DNA of 64,000 nt from Xenorhabdus thuongxuanensis (GTDB taxonomy: Bacteria > Pseudomonadota > Gammaproteobacteria > Enterobacterales > Enterobacteriaceae): the NCBI RefSeq assembly GCF_001908095.1, contig NZ_MKGR01000001.1, forward strand, positions 1-64,000. Direction: 5' to 3'. Both the position numbers and the translations under genes were made by a program. Below the pieces are notes generated by a model, which was given only the letters and a program-made list of their open reading frames with translations, had not been told where the DNA came from and did no database searches. Shown in pieces: positions 1-7,870 of this stretch (the stretch's first letter is position 1; every line of letters starts with the position of its first letter).

Positions 1-183
1 AAACGCTATCTAATGTCTCAGGCTGCAAATACCATTACGCCGTTGCAATATGCTGTAGATCTGAAAATGGAAACGGATAGCGAGCAATCGACACTGATCG
101 CGTGGAAAAAATACATGGTGTTATTGAACCGTGTAGACTGTTCGACAGCACCCAACATTGACTGGCCTAAAGCGCCAGAATAA
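1..183 (+). CDS. Tail fibre assembly protein, C-terminal end (partial)
   Basis: The window opens inside this gene; about 60 C-terminal residues are visible and end at TAA 181-183. The visible part (SQAANTITPLQYAVDL, WKKYMVLLNRVDCS) is clearly homologous to the C-terminus of the tail fibre assembly protein on the opposite strand at 210-734. Proteins of this family (P2 gpG, Mu gpU, lambda Tfa) help fold or attach the tip of phage tail fibres. Here it would be the partner of the expressed fibre gene, which lies to the left of the window. It converges on its paralogue with only 26 bp between the stops, the arrangement expected in the middle of an invertible tail fibre cassette. Confidence 0.85.
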   Translation, partial: KRYLMSQAANTITPLQYAVDLKMETDSEQSTLIAWKKYMVLLNRVDCSTAPNIDWPKAPE

Positions 184-188
184 CAATC

Positions 189-205
189 AGGGGCGCTATG
201 CCCCT
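189..205. terminator. Hairpin between convergent tail fibre assembly genes
   Basis: Six-base stem AGGGGC / GCCCCT with loop GCTAT lies between two convergent stop codons. It has no strong T-run, so it is a probable bidirectional terminator or a structure shielding the centre of the invertible segment. Confidence 0.5.
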
Positions 206-209
206 ATAC

Positions 210-734
210 TCATTTCGGCGGCTCAGGCCATTGGATATCGGGTACGGTAGCGCAATCCACCCGATTGAGCAGGACACGGTATTTGCGCCACGCGGTTAAT
301 GCGGATTTTTCGGCATCGGTGGCCATACCTAAATCAACCGCATCCTGTAACGGTGCGATGGAGTTTGCAGCGGAAAACATTAGTTGCTGTTTCTGAGATT
401 CCGCCTGCTGCTGTAATTCCGCTGGCGTCTGAATTCTGGGCGTAATTTCCCCATTAATGAAAACCCACTCGTGATCCCAGCCAAAATCGGCGGGAACATC
501 ATTTTTCACAATTTCAGCGACATATAACCCTATTGGACATAACGTGCTGGCATCATCACTAAACGAGCGGATAATACCGTCATCATCATAGGCAATTTTT
601 AACGTATCTGGTTTAAAATTCTGCTGTTGTTCGTACCAATCACCACCCGCATTTGTCAGATACAGACAGTTACCGTAGGGTTTTGATGTTGGCGTATATT
701 CAACAAATTTTTTAGCCATTTTATTGCGTGACAT
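210..734 (-). CDS. Tail fibre assembly protein (silent partner of the inverted fibre module)
   Basis: A protein of about 174 residues in the tail fibre assembly (Tfa/gpG/gpU) family. The C-terminal third (SAANSIAPLQDAVDLG, WRKYRVLLNRVDCA) matches the oppositely oriented partial protein at 1-183, while the N-terminal part (KFVEYTPTSKPYGN) resembles the fibre-tip-contacting region of the family. I chose the ATG at 734 because GGAGGG sits upstream at suitable spacing; this start overlaps the end of the fibre module by 14 bp, and ATG 719 is the alternative. The gene follows the silent fibre module and would be expressed with it after DNA inversion. In the present orientation it has no visible promoter. 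Confidence 0.85.
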   Translation of the reverse strand: MSRNKMAKKFVEYTPTSKPYGNCLYLTNAGGDWYEQQQNFKPDTLKIAYDDDGIIRSFSDDASTLCPIGLYVAEIVKNDVPADFGWDHEWVFINGEITPRIQTPAELQQQAESQKQQLMFSAANSIAPLQDAVDLGMATDAEKSALTAWRKYRVLLNRVDCATVPDIQWPEPPK

Positions 735-2061
735 TGATCCACCCTCCATTTCTCATGATCTGCAAATTGGCGACGCGTAGCCGCTCGATGACCCAAACGC
801 CGCCGCCAGGTGTTCGTGACAGCCGAACACCAACCACAAATTCGTTGGTTGAAAAATCCAACCATTCGTCGATTTTTGTTGTTATTTCACGCGGTGTTGA
901 TAATCGCAGCGACGTGACATATTTTTCCGCATCGACCGAATTCAGTAATGTTCCGTTGGTTTTCGGTATATGATTTACATTTACCTGACCATGAGTTTTT
1001 TGTGAAATAATGGCACCACCGGCGCCGTTCATTTCTAATGTCACGGTATTTTTATTGCGTGTATCCGATAATTCAATGCCCGCAAATCCATTATTCGCGG
1101 CAACATATACCCTGTCATAGGTTGATAACCATTGTTTAACAGCAATGCTGCCATCAACGACGCCACCCGTTCTCGGTAGGGCGTTTTCCGCTAGTTTCAC
1201 CGTGCCCACTAACCCAATATTCCGCACAAACTCTGGTTTGTTGGGGATATCGGCGCCGTTTCGGGATTTTTCGAGGCGGTTGTCTAGGGCGTCAGTTACG
1301 GATTTCTGGCTCATCACCTGCGATACACTGTCACCCACAGATTGGATAATGTCCGCTGAATTCAATAGTATCCCGTTGGTTTTCGGGATGTGGTTTACAT
1401 TTACCTGGCCATGGTTTTTTTGTGAAATGTAAACACCGCCGGTGCCGTTCATTTCTAATGTCACGGTATTTTTATTGCGCGCATCCGATAATTCAACCCC
1501 AGCAAATCCGTTATTCGCGGCAACATATACCCTGTCATAGGTTGATAACCATTGTTTAACAGCAATGCTGCCATCAACGACGCCACCCGTTCTCGGTAGG
1601 GCGTTTTCCGCTAGTTTCACCGTGCCCACTAACCCAATATTCCGCACAAACTCTGGTTTGTTGGGGATATCGGCGCCGTTTCGGGATTTTTCGAGGCGGT
1701 TGTCTAGGGCGTCAGTTACGGATTTCTGGCTCATCACCTGCGATACACTGTCACCCACAGATTGGATAATGTCCGCTGAATTCAATAGTATCCCGTTGGT
1801 TTTCGGGATGTGGTTTACATTTACCTGGCCATGGTTTTTTTGTGAAATGTAAACACCGCCGGTGCCGTTCATTTCTAATGTCACGGTATTTTTATTGCGC
1901 GCATCCGATAATTCAACCCCAGCAAATCCGTTATTCGCGGCAACATATACCCTGTCATAGGTTGATAACCATTGTTTAACAGCAATGCTGCCATCAACGA
2001 CGCCACCCGTTCTCGGTAGGGCGTTTTCCGCCTGTTCCACCGTATCCGCCAAACCGAGGTT
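721..2061 (-). CDS. Silent alternative tail fibre C-terminal module (phase-variable)
   Basis: An open frame of about 446 codons encodes the distal part of a phage tail fibre but has no proper start: only a TTG lies near the 5' end, and a stop sits at 2062-2064, inside the crossover site. It is therefore best read as a headless cassette that gains the constant N-terminus by inversion. The frame enters through NLGLADTVEQAENALPRTGG, a typical fibre repeat start. It then has 140-residue repeats (AENALPRTGGVVDGSIAVKQ, NNTVTLEMNG-like, HGQVNVNHIPKTNG), nearly three in all. The C-terminal domain is unique (EWLDFSTNEFVVGVRL to NGGWINVTQ) and probably receptor binding. The repeats resemble the shaft repeats of P2-like and R-type bacteriocin fibres. 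The assembly gene follows immediately downstream. Confidence 0.85.
   Translation of the reverse strand, partial: NLGLADTVEQAENALPRTGGVVDGSIAVKQWLSTYDRVYVAANNGFAGVELSDARNKNTVTLEMNGTGGVYISQKNHGQVNVNHIPKTNGILLNSADIIQSVGDSVSQVMSQKSVTDALDNRLEKSRNGADIPNKPEFVRNIGLVGTVKLAENALPRTGGVVDGSIAVKQWLSTYDRVYVAANNGFAGVELSDARNKNTVTLEMNGTGGVYISQKNHGQVNVNHIPKTNGILLNSADIIQSVGDSVSQVMSQKSVTDALDNRLEKSRNGADIPNKPEFVRNIGLVGTVKLAENALPRTGGVVDGSIAVKQWLSTYDRVYVAANNGFAGIELSDTRNKNTVTLEMNGAGGAIISQKTHGQVNVNHIPKTNGTLLNSVDAEKYVTSLRLSTPREITTKIDEWLDFSTNEFVVGVRLSRTPGGGVWVIERLRVANLQIMRNGGWINVTQ
1091..2031. repeat. Perfect 420-bp tandem repeat in the silent fibre module
   Basis: The DNA repeats with a period of 420 bp: 1091-1510 and 1511-1930 are identical by eye, and 1931-2031 is an identical partial third copy. 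A further diverged copy extends left to about 900. The period is 140 codons, so gain or loss of a unit keeps the reading frame. Identity ends at 2032, where CTAGTTTCACCG is replaced by CCTGTTCCACCG next to the crossover site. Confidence 0.95.
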
Positions 2062-2069
2062 TTACGTAA
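2044..2069. other. Right crossover site of the DNA inversion system (gix/hix-like)
   Basis: A 26-bp candidate is centred on the GA dinucleotide at 2056-2057, with core AAACCGAGGTTT at 2051-2062. This is the same core as the gix/cix/hix family of Gin-type invertases (12-bp imperfect half-sites around a 2-bp GA crossover). It lies exactly where the silent fibre frame enters (NLGLAD) and about 80 bp before the invertase start, as in phage Mu. The matching left site must lie outside the window, within the expressed fibre gene. Confidence 0.85.
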
Positions 2070-2091
2070 ATAAATGCGTGAATTCAGGCGA

Positions 2092-2144
2092 TTGATGGGC
2101 TAATCAGGTTGGTATGATGAGCTAATCATTGGTTGAATAGGGGG
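2092..2144 (+). promoter_or_regulatory. Candidate invertase promoter with GCTAATCA direct repeats
   Basis: Between the crossover site and the invertase are TTGATG (2092) and TATGAT (2113), a weak promoter-like pair with 15-bp spacing. Two copies of GCTAATCA (2099-2106 and 2121-2128) are 22 bp apart, about two helical turns. An AGGGGG ribosome-binding site lies before the ATG at 2149. The role of the repeats is inferred only. Confidence 0.4.
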
Positions 2145-2148
2145 CGCT

Positions 2149-2724
2149 ATGGCGAAAATTGGCTATATCCGTGTATCAACAACTGACCAGAACAGCGATC
2201 TGCAACGTAATGCATTAATGGCCGCGAATTGTGACCGGATTTTTGAGGATAAAATCAGTGGCAAAACGGCTAACCGGCCGGGATTAAAACAGGCATTAAC
2301 CCACCTGAAAACAGGGGATACATTGGTGGTCTGGAAATTGGATCGATTGGGACGCAGTGTTAAAAATCTCATCGCATTAAATGAACGGCTCAATAATGAC
2401 GGTATTCATTTTCAGAGCCTGACCGACAGCATTGATACCAGTTCGCCAATGGGCAGGTTTTTCTTCTATGTGATGAGCGCATTGGCTGAAATGGAGCGGG
2501 AACTCATCATAGAACGGACTAATGCAGGGCTGGCGGCTGCCCGTGCGCAGGGGCGTATTGGTGGCCGTCCCGTGTCATTGAATGACGAAAAATTCCAGTT
2601 AGCCTGCCAACTGCTCGCAGGGGGCAAAAATCGGCGGGAAATCGCTAACATTTTCAATGTGTCTCTTTCCACCGTGTATAAATACCTGCCAGTCGGTGCA
2701 GCAGCAAATGATGATGTATTTTAA
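2149..2724 (+). CDS. Serine site-specific DNA invertase (Gin/Pin/Hin family)
   Basis: A small serine recombinase of 191 residues that flips the tail fibre segment. The catalytic Ser10 lies in YIRVST, with the conserved arginines Arg8, Arg66 and Arg69 (KLDRLGRS). The long E helix (FFYVMSALAEMERELIIERT) follows, then a C-terminal Hin-type helix-turn-helix (about 145-183, with GRPVSLND and REIANIFNVSLSTVYKYL). Full length for the family. Known members act with Fis bound to an enhancer, usually inside or near the invertase gene; I cannot point to Fis sites here. The gene sits next to the right crossover site and ahead of the tail operon, from which a terminator separates it. Confidence 0.95.
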   Translation: MAKIGYIRVSTTDQNSDLQRNALMAANCDRIFEDKISGKTANRPGLKQALTHLKTGDTLVVWKLDRLGRSVKNLIALNERLNNDGIHFQSLTDSIDTSSPMGRFFFYVMSALAEMERELIIERTNAGLAAARAQGRIGGRPVSLNDEKFQLACQLLAGGKNRREIANIFNVSLSTVYKYLPVGAAANDDVF

Positions 2725-2755
2725 TTAGGCGTTTTATTCTGCATTGTGCATTATA

Positions 2756-2780
2756 GAGGGGGTAATCCCCTCATTTTTTA
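2756..2780 (+). terminator. Rho-independent terminator after the invertase
   Basis: Stem GAGGGG / CCCCTC (2756-2761 with 2767-2772), loop GTAAT, then ATTTTTTATT. It isolates the invertase from the late tail operon. Confidence 0.85.
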
Positions 2781-2790
2781 TTCAACTGAT

Positions 2791-2810
2791 TTGTACCAAC
2801 CCTCACACAA
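2791..2810 (+). promoter_or_regulatory. Candidate Ogr-activator box of the late tail promoter (PF-like)
   Basis: TTGT (2791-2794), exactly 12 bases, then ACAA (2807-2810). This fits the TGT-N12-ACA dyad bound by P2 Ogr/Delta activators, which is centred near -55 of late promoters. The predicted start near 2855 would leave a 25-base leader before the sheath gene. No good -35 is seen, as is usual for activated late promoters. An ogr homologue closes the same operon at 9572. Confidence 0.6.
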
Positions 2811-2879
2811 TCTCTACCACCTGCATTTTATTGTAAAGCCGACCACCATAACGAAATCACTTAAGCAGGAGTTTTCGCT

Positions 2880-4052
2880 ATGGCCCAAGACTATCACCAC
2901 GGCGTGCGCGTGCAGGAAATCAACGAAGGCACCCGCACCATTACCACCGTCAGCACTGCCATTGTCGGTATGGTCTGCACGGGGGATGATGCTGATCCCA
3001 ATACCTTTCCCTTAAATACCCCGGTCTTGTTAACCGACGTCCTGACCGCCAGTGGCAAGGCCGGCGAAACCGGGACGTTATTTCATGCCCTGCGGGCGAT
3101 TTCTGACCAGGCGAAGCCCGTCACGGTCGTGGTACGGGTGGCGCAGGGTAAAACCGAAGCCGAGACCACAACCCATATCATTGGTGGCGTCACCGATGAA
3201 GGCAAGAAAACCGGCATGCAGGCGTTATTGGCCGCACAAGGCCAGCTGGGTGTGAAACCGCGTATTCTCGCTGTGCCCGGTCATGATACCCAGCCCGTTG
3301 CCGAGGCACTGGCCATCATCGCCCAGAAGCTACGCGCGATGGCGTATGTCAGTGCCTACGGCTGTAAGACTATCAGTGAGGCCATTAAGTACCGTGACTA
3401 CTTTAAACACCGTGAATTGATGTTGATTTGGCCGGATTTTCTGAGCTGGGATACCGTGACCAGCCGCGAAGCTGTCGCGTATGCAACCGCCCGTGCCCTG
3501 GGCTTGCGGGCTAAAATTGATGAGGAAACCGGCTGGCATAAAACCCTGTCTAACGTCGGCGTCAATGGGGTTACCGGCATTTCGGCCGATGTGTTCTGGG
3601 ATTTGCAGGATGTCGCCACCGATGCCAACCTGCTGAACCAGAATGATGTCACCACGCTGATCCGCAAAGACGGGTTCCGCTTCTGGGGGTCGCGTACCTG
3701 TTCCGCCGATCCGTTATTTCAGTTCGAAAGCTACACCCGCACCGCTCAGGTGCTGGCTGATACGATGGCAGACGCCCATATGTGGGCTATCGACAAGCCG
3801 CTGACGCCATCACTGGTGCGCGACATTATCGAAGGCATTAAAGCCAAGCTGCGTGAGCTGAAATCTAACGGTTACCTGATTGATGGCCAATGTTGGTACA
3901 GCGAAGAGGCCAACACCAAAGACACCCTGAAAGCCGGTAAATTGTACATTGATTACAACTACACGCCGGTGCCGCCGCTGGAAAACCTGTTATTACGCCA
4001 GCGCATCACCGATCAGTATCTGATGGATTTTGCCAACCGGATTAATAGCTGA
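2880..4052 (+). CDS. FI: Contractile tail sheath protein (P2 FI family)
   Basis: Major sheath protein of 390 residues (P2 FI is of similar length). It polymerises around the tail tube and contracts to drive the tube through the target envelope. The start is supported by CAGGAG upstream of ATG 2880. Family features include the N-terminal [17 protein letters not shown], which forms the extended arm linking subunits, and the C-terminal [19 protein letters not shown]. It heads the FI-FII-E-T-U-D late block, 10 bp before the tube gene, and is presumably driven by the Ogr-dependent promoter just upstream. The same protein would serve a phage or an R-type bacteriocin. Confidence 0.95.
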   Translation: MAQDYHHGVRVQEINEGTRTITTVSTAIVGMVCTGDDADPNTFPLNTPVLLTDVLTASGKAGETGTLFHALRAISDQAKPVTVVVRVAQGKTEAETTTHIIGGVTDEGKKTGMQALLAAQGQLGVKPRILAVPGHDTQPVAEALAIIAQKLRAMAYVSAYGCKTISEAIKYRDYFKHRELMLIWPDFLSWDTVTSREAVAYATARALGLRAKIDEETGWHKTLSNVGVNGVTGISADVFWDLQDVATDANLLNQNDVTTLIRKDGFRFWGSRTCSADPLFQFESYTRTAQVLADTMADAHMWAIDKPLTPSLVRDIIEGIKAKLRELKSNGYLIDGQCWYSEEANTKDTLKAGKLYIDYNYTPVPPLENLLLRQRITDQYLMDFANRINS

Positions 4053-4062
4053 GGATTGACTC

Positions 4063-4578
4063 ATGGCTTTACCGCGTAAACTGAAATACCTGAACCTGTT
4101 TAACGACGGAAATAACTACATGGGGGTCGTGGAAGAAATGACCCTACCCAAACTGACCCGCAAACTGGAAGCCTATCGCGGCGGCGGCATGAACGGCGTG
4201 GCTAACGTCGATTTAGGGCTGGACGACAGCGCGCTGGATGCGGAATTTACGCTGGGTGGCGTGGAAGCGCAGCTGTACAAACAGTGGGGCATTGCCAAAG
4301 TCGATGGCGTCATGCTGCGCTTTAACGGCTCATTTCAGCGGGACGATACCGGCGAGGTGATCGCCGTGGAAGTCGTGCTGCGCGGGCGATTCTCGGAATT
4401 TGACCCCGGCAACTACAAACAGGGCGACAACACCCAGACTAAAGTCAGCGCCAAAAACACCTATTACAAGCTGACGATGGACGGTGATGTTCTGATCGAA
4501 ATTGATACCGTTAACATGGTGGAAATTGTGGACGGCGACGACCGTCTGGAACAGCATCGCCGCGCCATTGGCCTGTAA
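4063..4578 (+). CDS. FII: Tail tube protein (P2 FII family)
   Basis: Major tail tube protein of 171 residues, nearly the length of P2 FII. It stacks as hexameric rings inside the sheath to form the rigid needle. The sequence starts MALPRKLKYLNLFNDGNNYMG and carries the family's central pattern (LPKLTRKLEAYRGGGMNG, FTLGGVEAQLYKQWG) and a C-terminal GDDRLEQHRRAIGL tail. It sits directly behind the sheath gene and ahead of the tail assembly chaperones, the invariant order of P2-like tails. Confidence 0.95.
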   Translation: MALPRKLKYLNLFNDGNNYMGVVEEMTLPKLTRKLEAYRGGGMNGVANVDLGLDDSALDAEFTLGGVEAQLYKQWGIAKVDGVMLRFNGSFQRDDTGEVIAVEVVLRGRFSEFDPGNYKQGDNTQTKVSAKNTYYKLTMDGDVLIEIDTVNMVEIVDGDDRLEQHRRAIGL

Positions 4579-4624
4579 TTGCGTCTGATCAGTGTTGAAT
4601 ATTAATCATCCTAGGAAATTTATC

Positions 4625-4960
4625 ATGACTAAACAAACTGAGATTATTGAACAACCCGCTATTACCCAACCTGAACAAACCACCGTCATACTGGAAGATC
4701 CCATTGTGCGCGGAACAACCACAATCAGTGACATTATTGTCCGTAAGCCTAACAGTGGTGCCCTGCGCGGTGTTCGCTTGCAAGCCCTAATGGAAATGGA
4801 TGTGGATTCCATGATGCTGGTTTTGCCCCGTGTCACCGCACCGGCGCTAACCAAAAATGATCTACTGTTGATGTCACCGGGCGACCTGATTAACCTGAGT
4901 ATCGAGGTGGTCAGTTTTTTGCTGCCGAAGTCGGTGAAGTCCGATTTCCAGAACAATTAA
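4625..4960 (+). CDS. E: Tail assembly chaperone gpE
   Basis: A protein of 111 residues of the P2 gpE type, a chaperone that coats the tape measure protein during tail tube growth. I chose ATG 4625 (MTKQTEIIEQP) behind AGGAAAT; an in-frame upstream ATG at 4592 lacks such a site. The C-terminal half (GALRGVRLQALMEMDVDSMM, LLMSPGDLINLSIEVVSFLL) is the conserved part. A slippery T TTT TTG at 4915-4921, near the 3' end, lets a fraction of ribosomes enter the E' frame. Confidence 0.9.
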   Translation: MTKQTEIIEQPAITQPEQTTVILEDPIVRGTTTISDIIVRKPNSGALRGVRLQALMEMDVDSMMLVLPRVTAPALTKNDLLLMSPGDLINLSIEVVSFLLPKSVKSDFQNN

Positions 4961-5091
4961 CCGTTGATGAACTGGTGGCGGATATCGCAACGGTATTTCA
5001 CTGGCCGCCTGCTGCCACGCATGATATGTCACTGCCGGAACTGCTAGAATGGCGTTACCGGGCGTTAAAACGGAGCGGTAGCGATGAGTGA
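4625..5091 (+). CDS. gpE+E' tail assembly chaperone made by -1 frameshift
   Basis: After the heptamer at 4915-4921 the -1 frame is open for 56 codons, from GCT 4921 to TGA 5089-5091. It encodes the E' part with the conserved elements LADI-like VADIATVFHWPP and MSLPELLEWRYRALKR. E' has no start codon or ribosome-binding site of its own, so it should be made only as a fusion of about 155 residues, as in P2 E+E' and lambda G-GT. The E' stop overlaps the start of the tape measure gene (ATG 5084), suggesting translational coupling. Frameshifting is inferred from conservation and the heptamer; its efficiency is unknown. Confidence 0.85.
4915..4921 (+). other. Programmed -1 ribosomal frameshift site T TTT TTG
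   Basis: The heptamer TTTTTTG is in the X XXY YYZ register relative to gene E (codons AGT TTT TTG), and the alternative frame downstream is long and conserved. It is the same slip sequence type known from P2 gene E. Confidence 0.85.
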
Positions 5092-7870
5092 CCGGAATTT
5101 ACGCTTGCAGGTGATCCTGTCAGCGGTCGATAAACTGACCGGCCCGTTTAAAAACGCGCAGACCACAAACAAAAAACTGGCAGAAACGCTGAAACAGTCG
5201 CGCCAGCAGTTGCGTGATCTGAATCAGCAGGCCGGGCAGATTGACGGATTTCGCAAAACCAAACAGGCGCTCGCCAGCGCCGAACAATCCTATCGCAGTG
5301 CCACCGAACGCGTGGCAGCTCTGGCGCGGGCGATGAAAGGCAATGAAAACCCTACCAAAACCCAGATCCGCGAATTTGAGCAGGCGAAGCGCGCCGCCGC
5401 TCGTTTCAAGCAGGAAACCCAGACCTTAAGTCAGTCCCTGCACCGCCAGCGCGACAGTCTGAAAGCCAGCGGCATCTCAACCAACCAGCTCGGACAGGCG
5501 CAGCGGCGCATTAATACTGACATCAGCCGCACCAATAACACCCTGCAACAACAACGCCAGCAACTGGAACGGCTGGAACAGCGTGAGAAAAAAATGGCAG
5601 CAGTGAGATCTCGCTACCAAAAAACAAAAAACTTGCGCAGCGATATGCTGGGGCACGGTGCAGGAATGGTGGCATCTGGCGGTGCCGTATTGATGGGTGT
5701 AAAACCCATGTTGAATGAGGCATCCATCTATCACAAAGAACTCGCAGAGTTCAGGGCGCTAGGTGTTGGCGATAATATACTGAATCAGGCGGAAAAATTC
5801 GCGAACGGTACAAAAATTATCGGAAATAGCACCGCTGATAACTTGAAAATACTGAAAGAAGCTCATTCGGTATTACGGCATTACGAAGAGGCCGAGATGG
5901 TCACTCCGGAATTGCTCAGGTTACAATATGCCACCCGTTTTTTATCCATGCACGGGATTAGTGAAGAAAAAGCACAGGCGATGCGCGATCAGTCACAGGA
6001 GGTGCTGAAAATCGCCGAACTACGCAATATGATTAACAATCCCGATGATTTTAAAAAATCGGTAAACCTGTCTGCACAGGCGATGGCGGCCAGCGGTGGA
6101 TTGGTATTGCCCAGTGATTATATGGCCGTGCTCAAAACGGGTAACGTCGCCGCAAAACAGATGAGTGATGAGGCATTTTATTTCTCTATGTCTCACATTA
6201 TTCAACAGATTGGTGGCGATCGAACAGGGACATCGCTGGCTAGTGCTTACCAGAACCTGATGATGGGACGTACTACACAGGGAGCTGCCGAGGAGCTAAA
6301 TGCACTGGGATTATTGCAAAAAGGTGCAGTCAAGTACGGTAAAACCGGCCATATCACTAAAGTTAAGCCAGGGGCATTGGTAAATGTGGAAAAATTCCAG
6401 ACTGATCCATTCCGTTATCTCATGGATGAAATCGTGCCGCGTATCCGTAAAAAACACCCACAGCTAGACGAACGCGGCATGGAAACAGCCATTGCCAAAC
6501 TCTTCTCTAACCGCAAAGGCGCAGATCTGTTTGTCACTATGTACCGCGAACACGCCAATATTGAGAAACAAATCAAAGCGGGTCACGAAGCCTATAATGT
6601 GGAACAGTTGGTCACCGAAGGGCAGAAAACCGCACAGGGACAAGAACTGGAAACTGAAGCCCGTAAGCGCGATTTATATAAACAGATTGGCGATCATTTA
6701 CTGCCGTTGTATATCCGTGGCTTATCCAAACTCGCCGAAATGTTGACCACAGTGAAGCAGTTTTTTAATGATCATCCGGTAGTTGCAAAATTTGCTACGA
6801 TTGCCGCAGCGGGATTAGGTATTGTGCTGGCGATAGCCGGCACACTGACACTGGCATTGGCGACCCTGCTAGGGCCATTGGCAATGATAAGGCTGGGATT
6901 ATCCGTACTGGGTATCAAAGGCGCAGGCTCACTGAAATTACTAGGCGGAGTCTTTTCCTTTCTCGGCAAAGGCATAATGTGGCTGGGCCGTATCATGTGG
7001 ACAAACCCTATTTTAGCCATTATTGGGCTGATTGCCCTCGGCGCTTACCTGATCTGGAAAAATTGGAACAATCTGGGGCCATGGTTGAAAAATTTGTGGG
7101 ATACCATTTCAGCCTACGTTTCTACCACATGGGAAGGGATTAAACAAAAAGTCTTGAGTAAGTGGGATGACATTCGGCAAGGCATTGCGAATAAATGGAA
7201 TGAAATTGTCGAAGATGCCCAAAATCTACCGGAACGATTTAAACAATTCGGCACAGAAATTATCGAAAATCTCATCACCGGTATTAAGGAAAAATGGGCA
7301 GCGTTAAAGCAAAGCCTGTCTGAATTGGGCACCCAGCTTAAAGATTCGTTGACGCCGGATTTTATGAAAGATCAGAGCCAAAAAACAGAGGTTCAGGCGG
7401 CGTTGGCATCATATCAAAACACTGGCGACAATCCCTTTGCGTTCTTCTCTGGCGCCCATGATACCGGCGGTTATATCCCAGCGGGAAAATTTGGCCTGGT
7501 CGGTGAATATGGCCCTGAATTGATCAATGGCCCTGCCCACGTAACCAGTCGCCGGCAAACAGCAGTGCTGGCCAAAATGGCCGCGGCAGCACTATCGATA
7601 GGTGCCGTTTCTTCTGTCGGTGCCCAATACGCCCCATTGCACCCGCACAGCCTGCCTGCGGCACACTATGCTTCGTCTGGCATCACCGCAAACCGATCGG
7701 CTGCGTCAGAGTATCACGCGCCTGCCGCTGCCCCGATCATTAACATCTATCCCACACCGGCACAGTCGCCGCAGGATATCGCCCGCGCCGTCGCCAAAGA
7801 GCTGGATCGCCGTGAACAACAACAACGTGCTCGCGCTCGTAGCGCATTTGCCGACAGAGAGGAGTATTAA
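5084..7870 (+). CDS. T: Tail tape measure protein (P2 gpT family)
   Basis: A 928-residue protein that sets tail length by spanning the tube lumen during assembly. Residues 1-190 are charged and coiled-coil-rich (repeated KLAETLKQSRQQLRDL-type heptads and Gln/Arg runs). A phage minor tail/TMP domain lies around 190-560. Two to three hydrophobic segments follow between about 570 and 670 (KFATIAAAGLGIVLAIAG, ILAIIGLIALGAYLIW), then WKNWNNLG-type amphipathic repeats. A Gly/Ala-rich end contains FGLVGEYGPELINGP, a motif common near the C-terminus of tape measures. It overlaps the E' frame at the start and gpU at the end, so the block is translationally coupled. Confidence 0.95.
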   Translation: MSDRNLRLQVILSAVDKLTGPFKNAQTTNKKLAETLKQSRQQLRDLNQQAGQIDGFRKTKQALASAEQSYRSATERVAALARAMKGNENPTKTQIREFEQAKRAAARFKQETQTLSQSLHRQRDSLKASGISTNQLGQAQRRINTDISRTNNTLQQQRQQLERLEQREKKMAAVRSRYQKTKNLRSDMLGHGAGMVASGGAVLMGVKPMLNEASIYHKELAEFRALGVGDNILNQAEKFANGTKIIGNSTADNLKILKEAHSVLRHYEEAEMVTPELLRLQYATRFLSMHGISEEKAQAMRDQSQEVLKIAELRNMINNPDDFKKSVNLSAQAMAASGGLVLPSDYMAVLKTGNVAAKQMSDEAFYFSMSHIIQQIGGDRTGTSLASAYQNLMMGRTTQGAAEELNALGLLQKGAVKYGKTGHITKVKPGALVNVEKFQTDPFRYLMDEIVPRIRKKHPQLDERGMETAIAKLFSNRKGADLFVTMYREHANIEKQIKAGHEAYNVEQLVTEGQKTAQGQELETEARKRDLYKQIGDHLLPLYIRGLSKLAEMLTTVKQFFNDHPVVAKFATIAAAGLGIVLAIAGTLTLALATLLGPLAMIRLGLSVLGIKGAGSLKLLGGVFSFLGKGIMWLGRIMWTNPILAIIGLIALGAYLIWKNWNNLGPWLKNLWDTISAYVSTTWEGIKQKVLSKWDDIRQGIANKWNEIVEDAQNLPERFKQFGTEIIENLITGIKEKWAALKQSLSELGTQLKDSLTPDFMKDQSQKTEVQAALASYQNTGDNPFAFFSGAHDTGGYIPAGKFGLVGEYGPELINGPAHVTSRRQTAVLAKMAAAALSIGAVSSVGAQYAPLHPHSLPAAHYASSGITANRSAASEYHAPAAAPIINIYPTPAQSPQDIARAVAKELDRREQQQRARARSAFADREEY

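Noticed and set aside
1145-1852. Two identical 95-residue plus-strand open frames (1145-1432 and 1565-1852)
   Set aside because: They are antisense shadows of the tandemly repeated fibre module on the minus strand and have no ribosome-binding site.
1091-2031. Possible CRISPR-like array
   Set aside because: Units are 420 bp, contiguous and coding, with no spacers.
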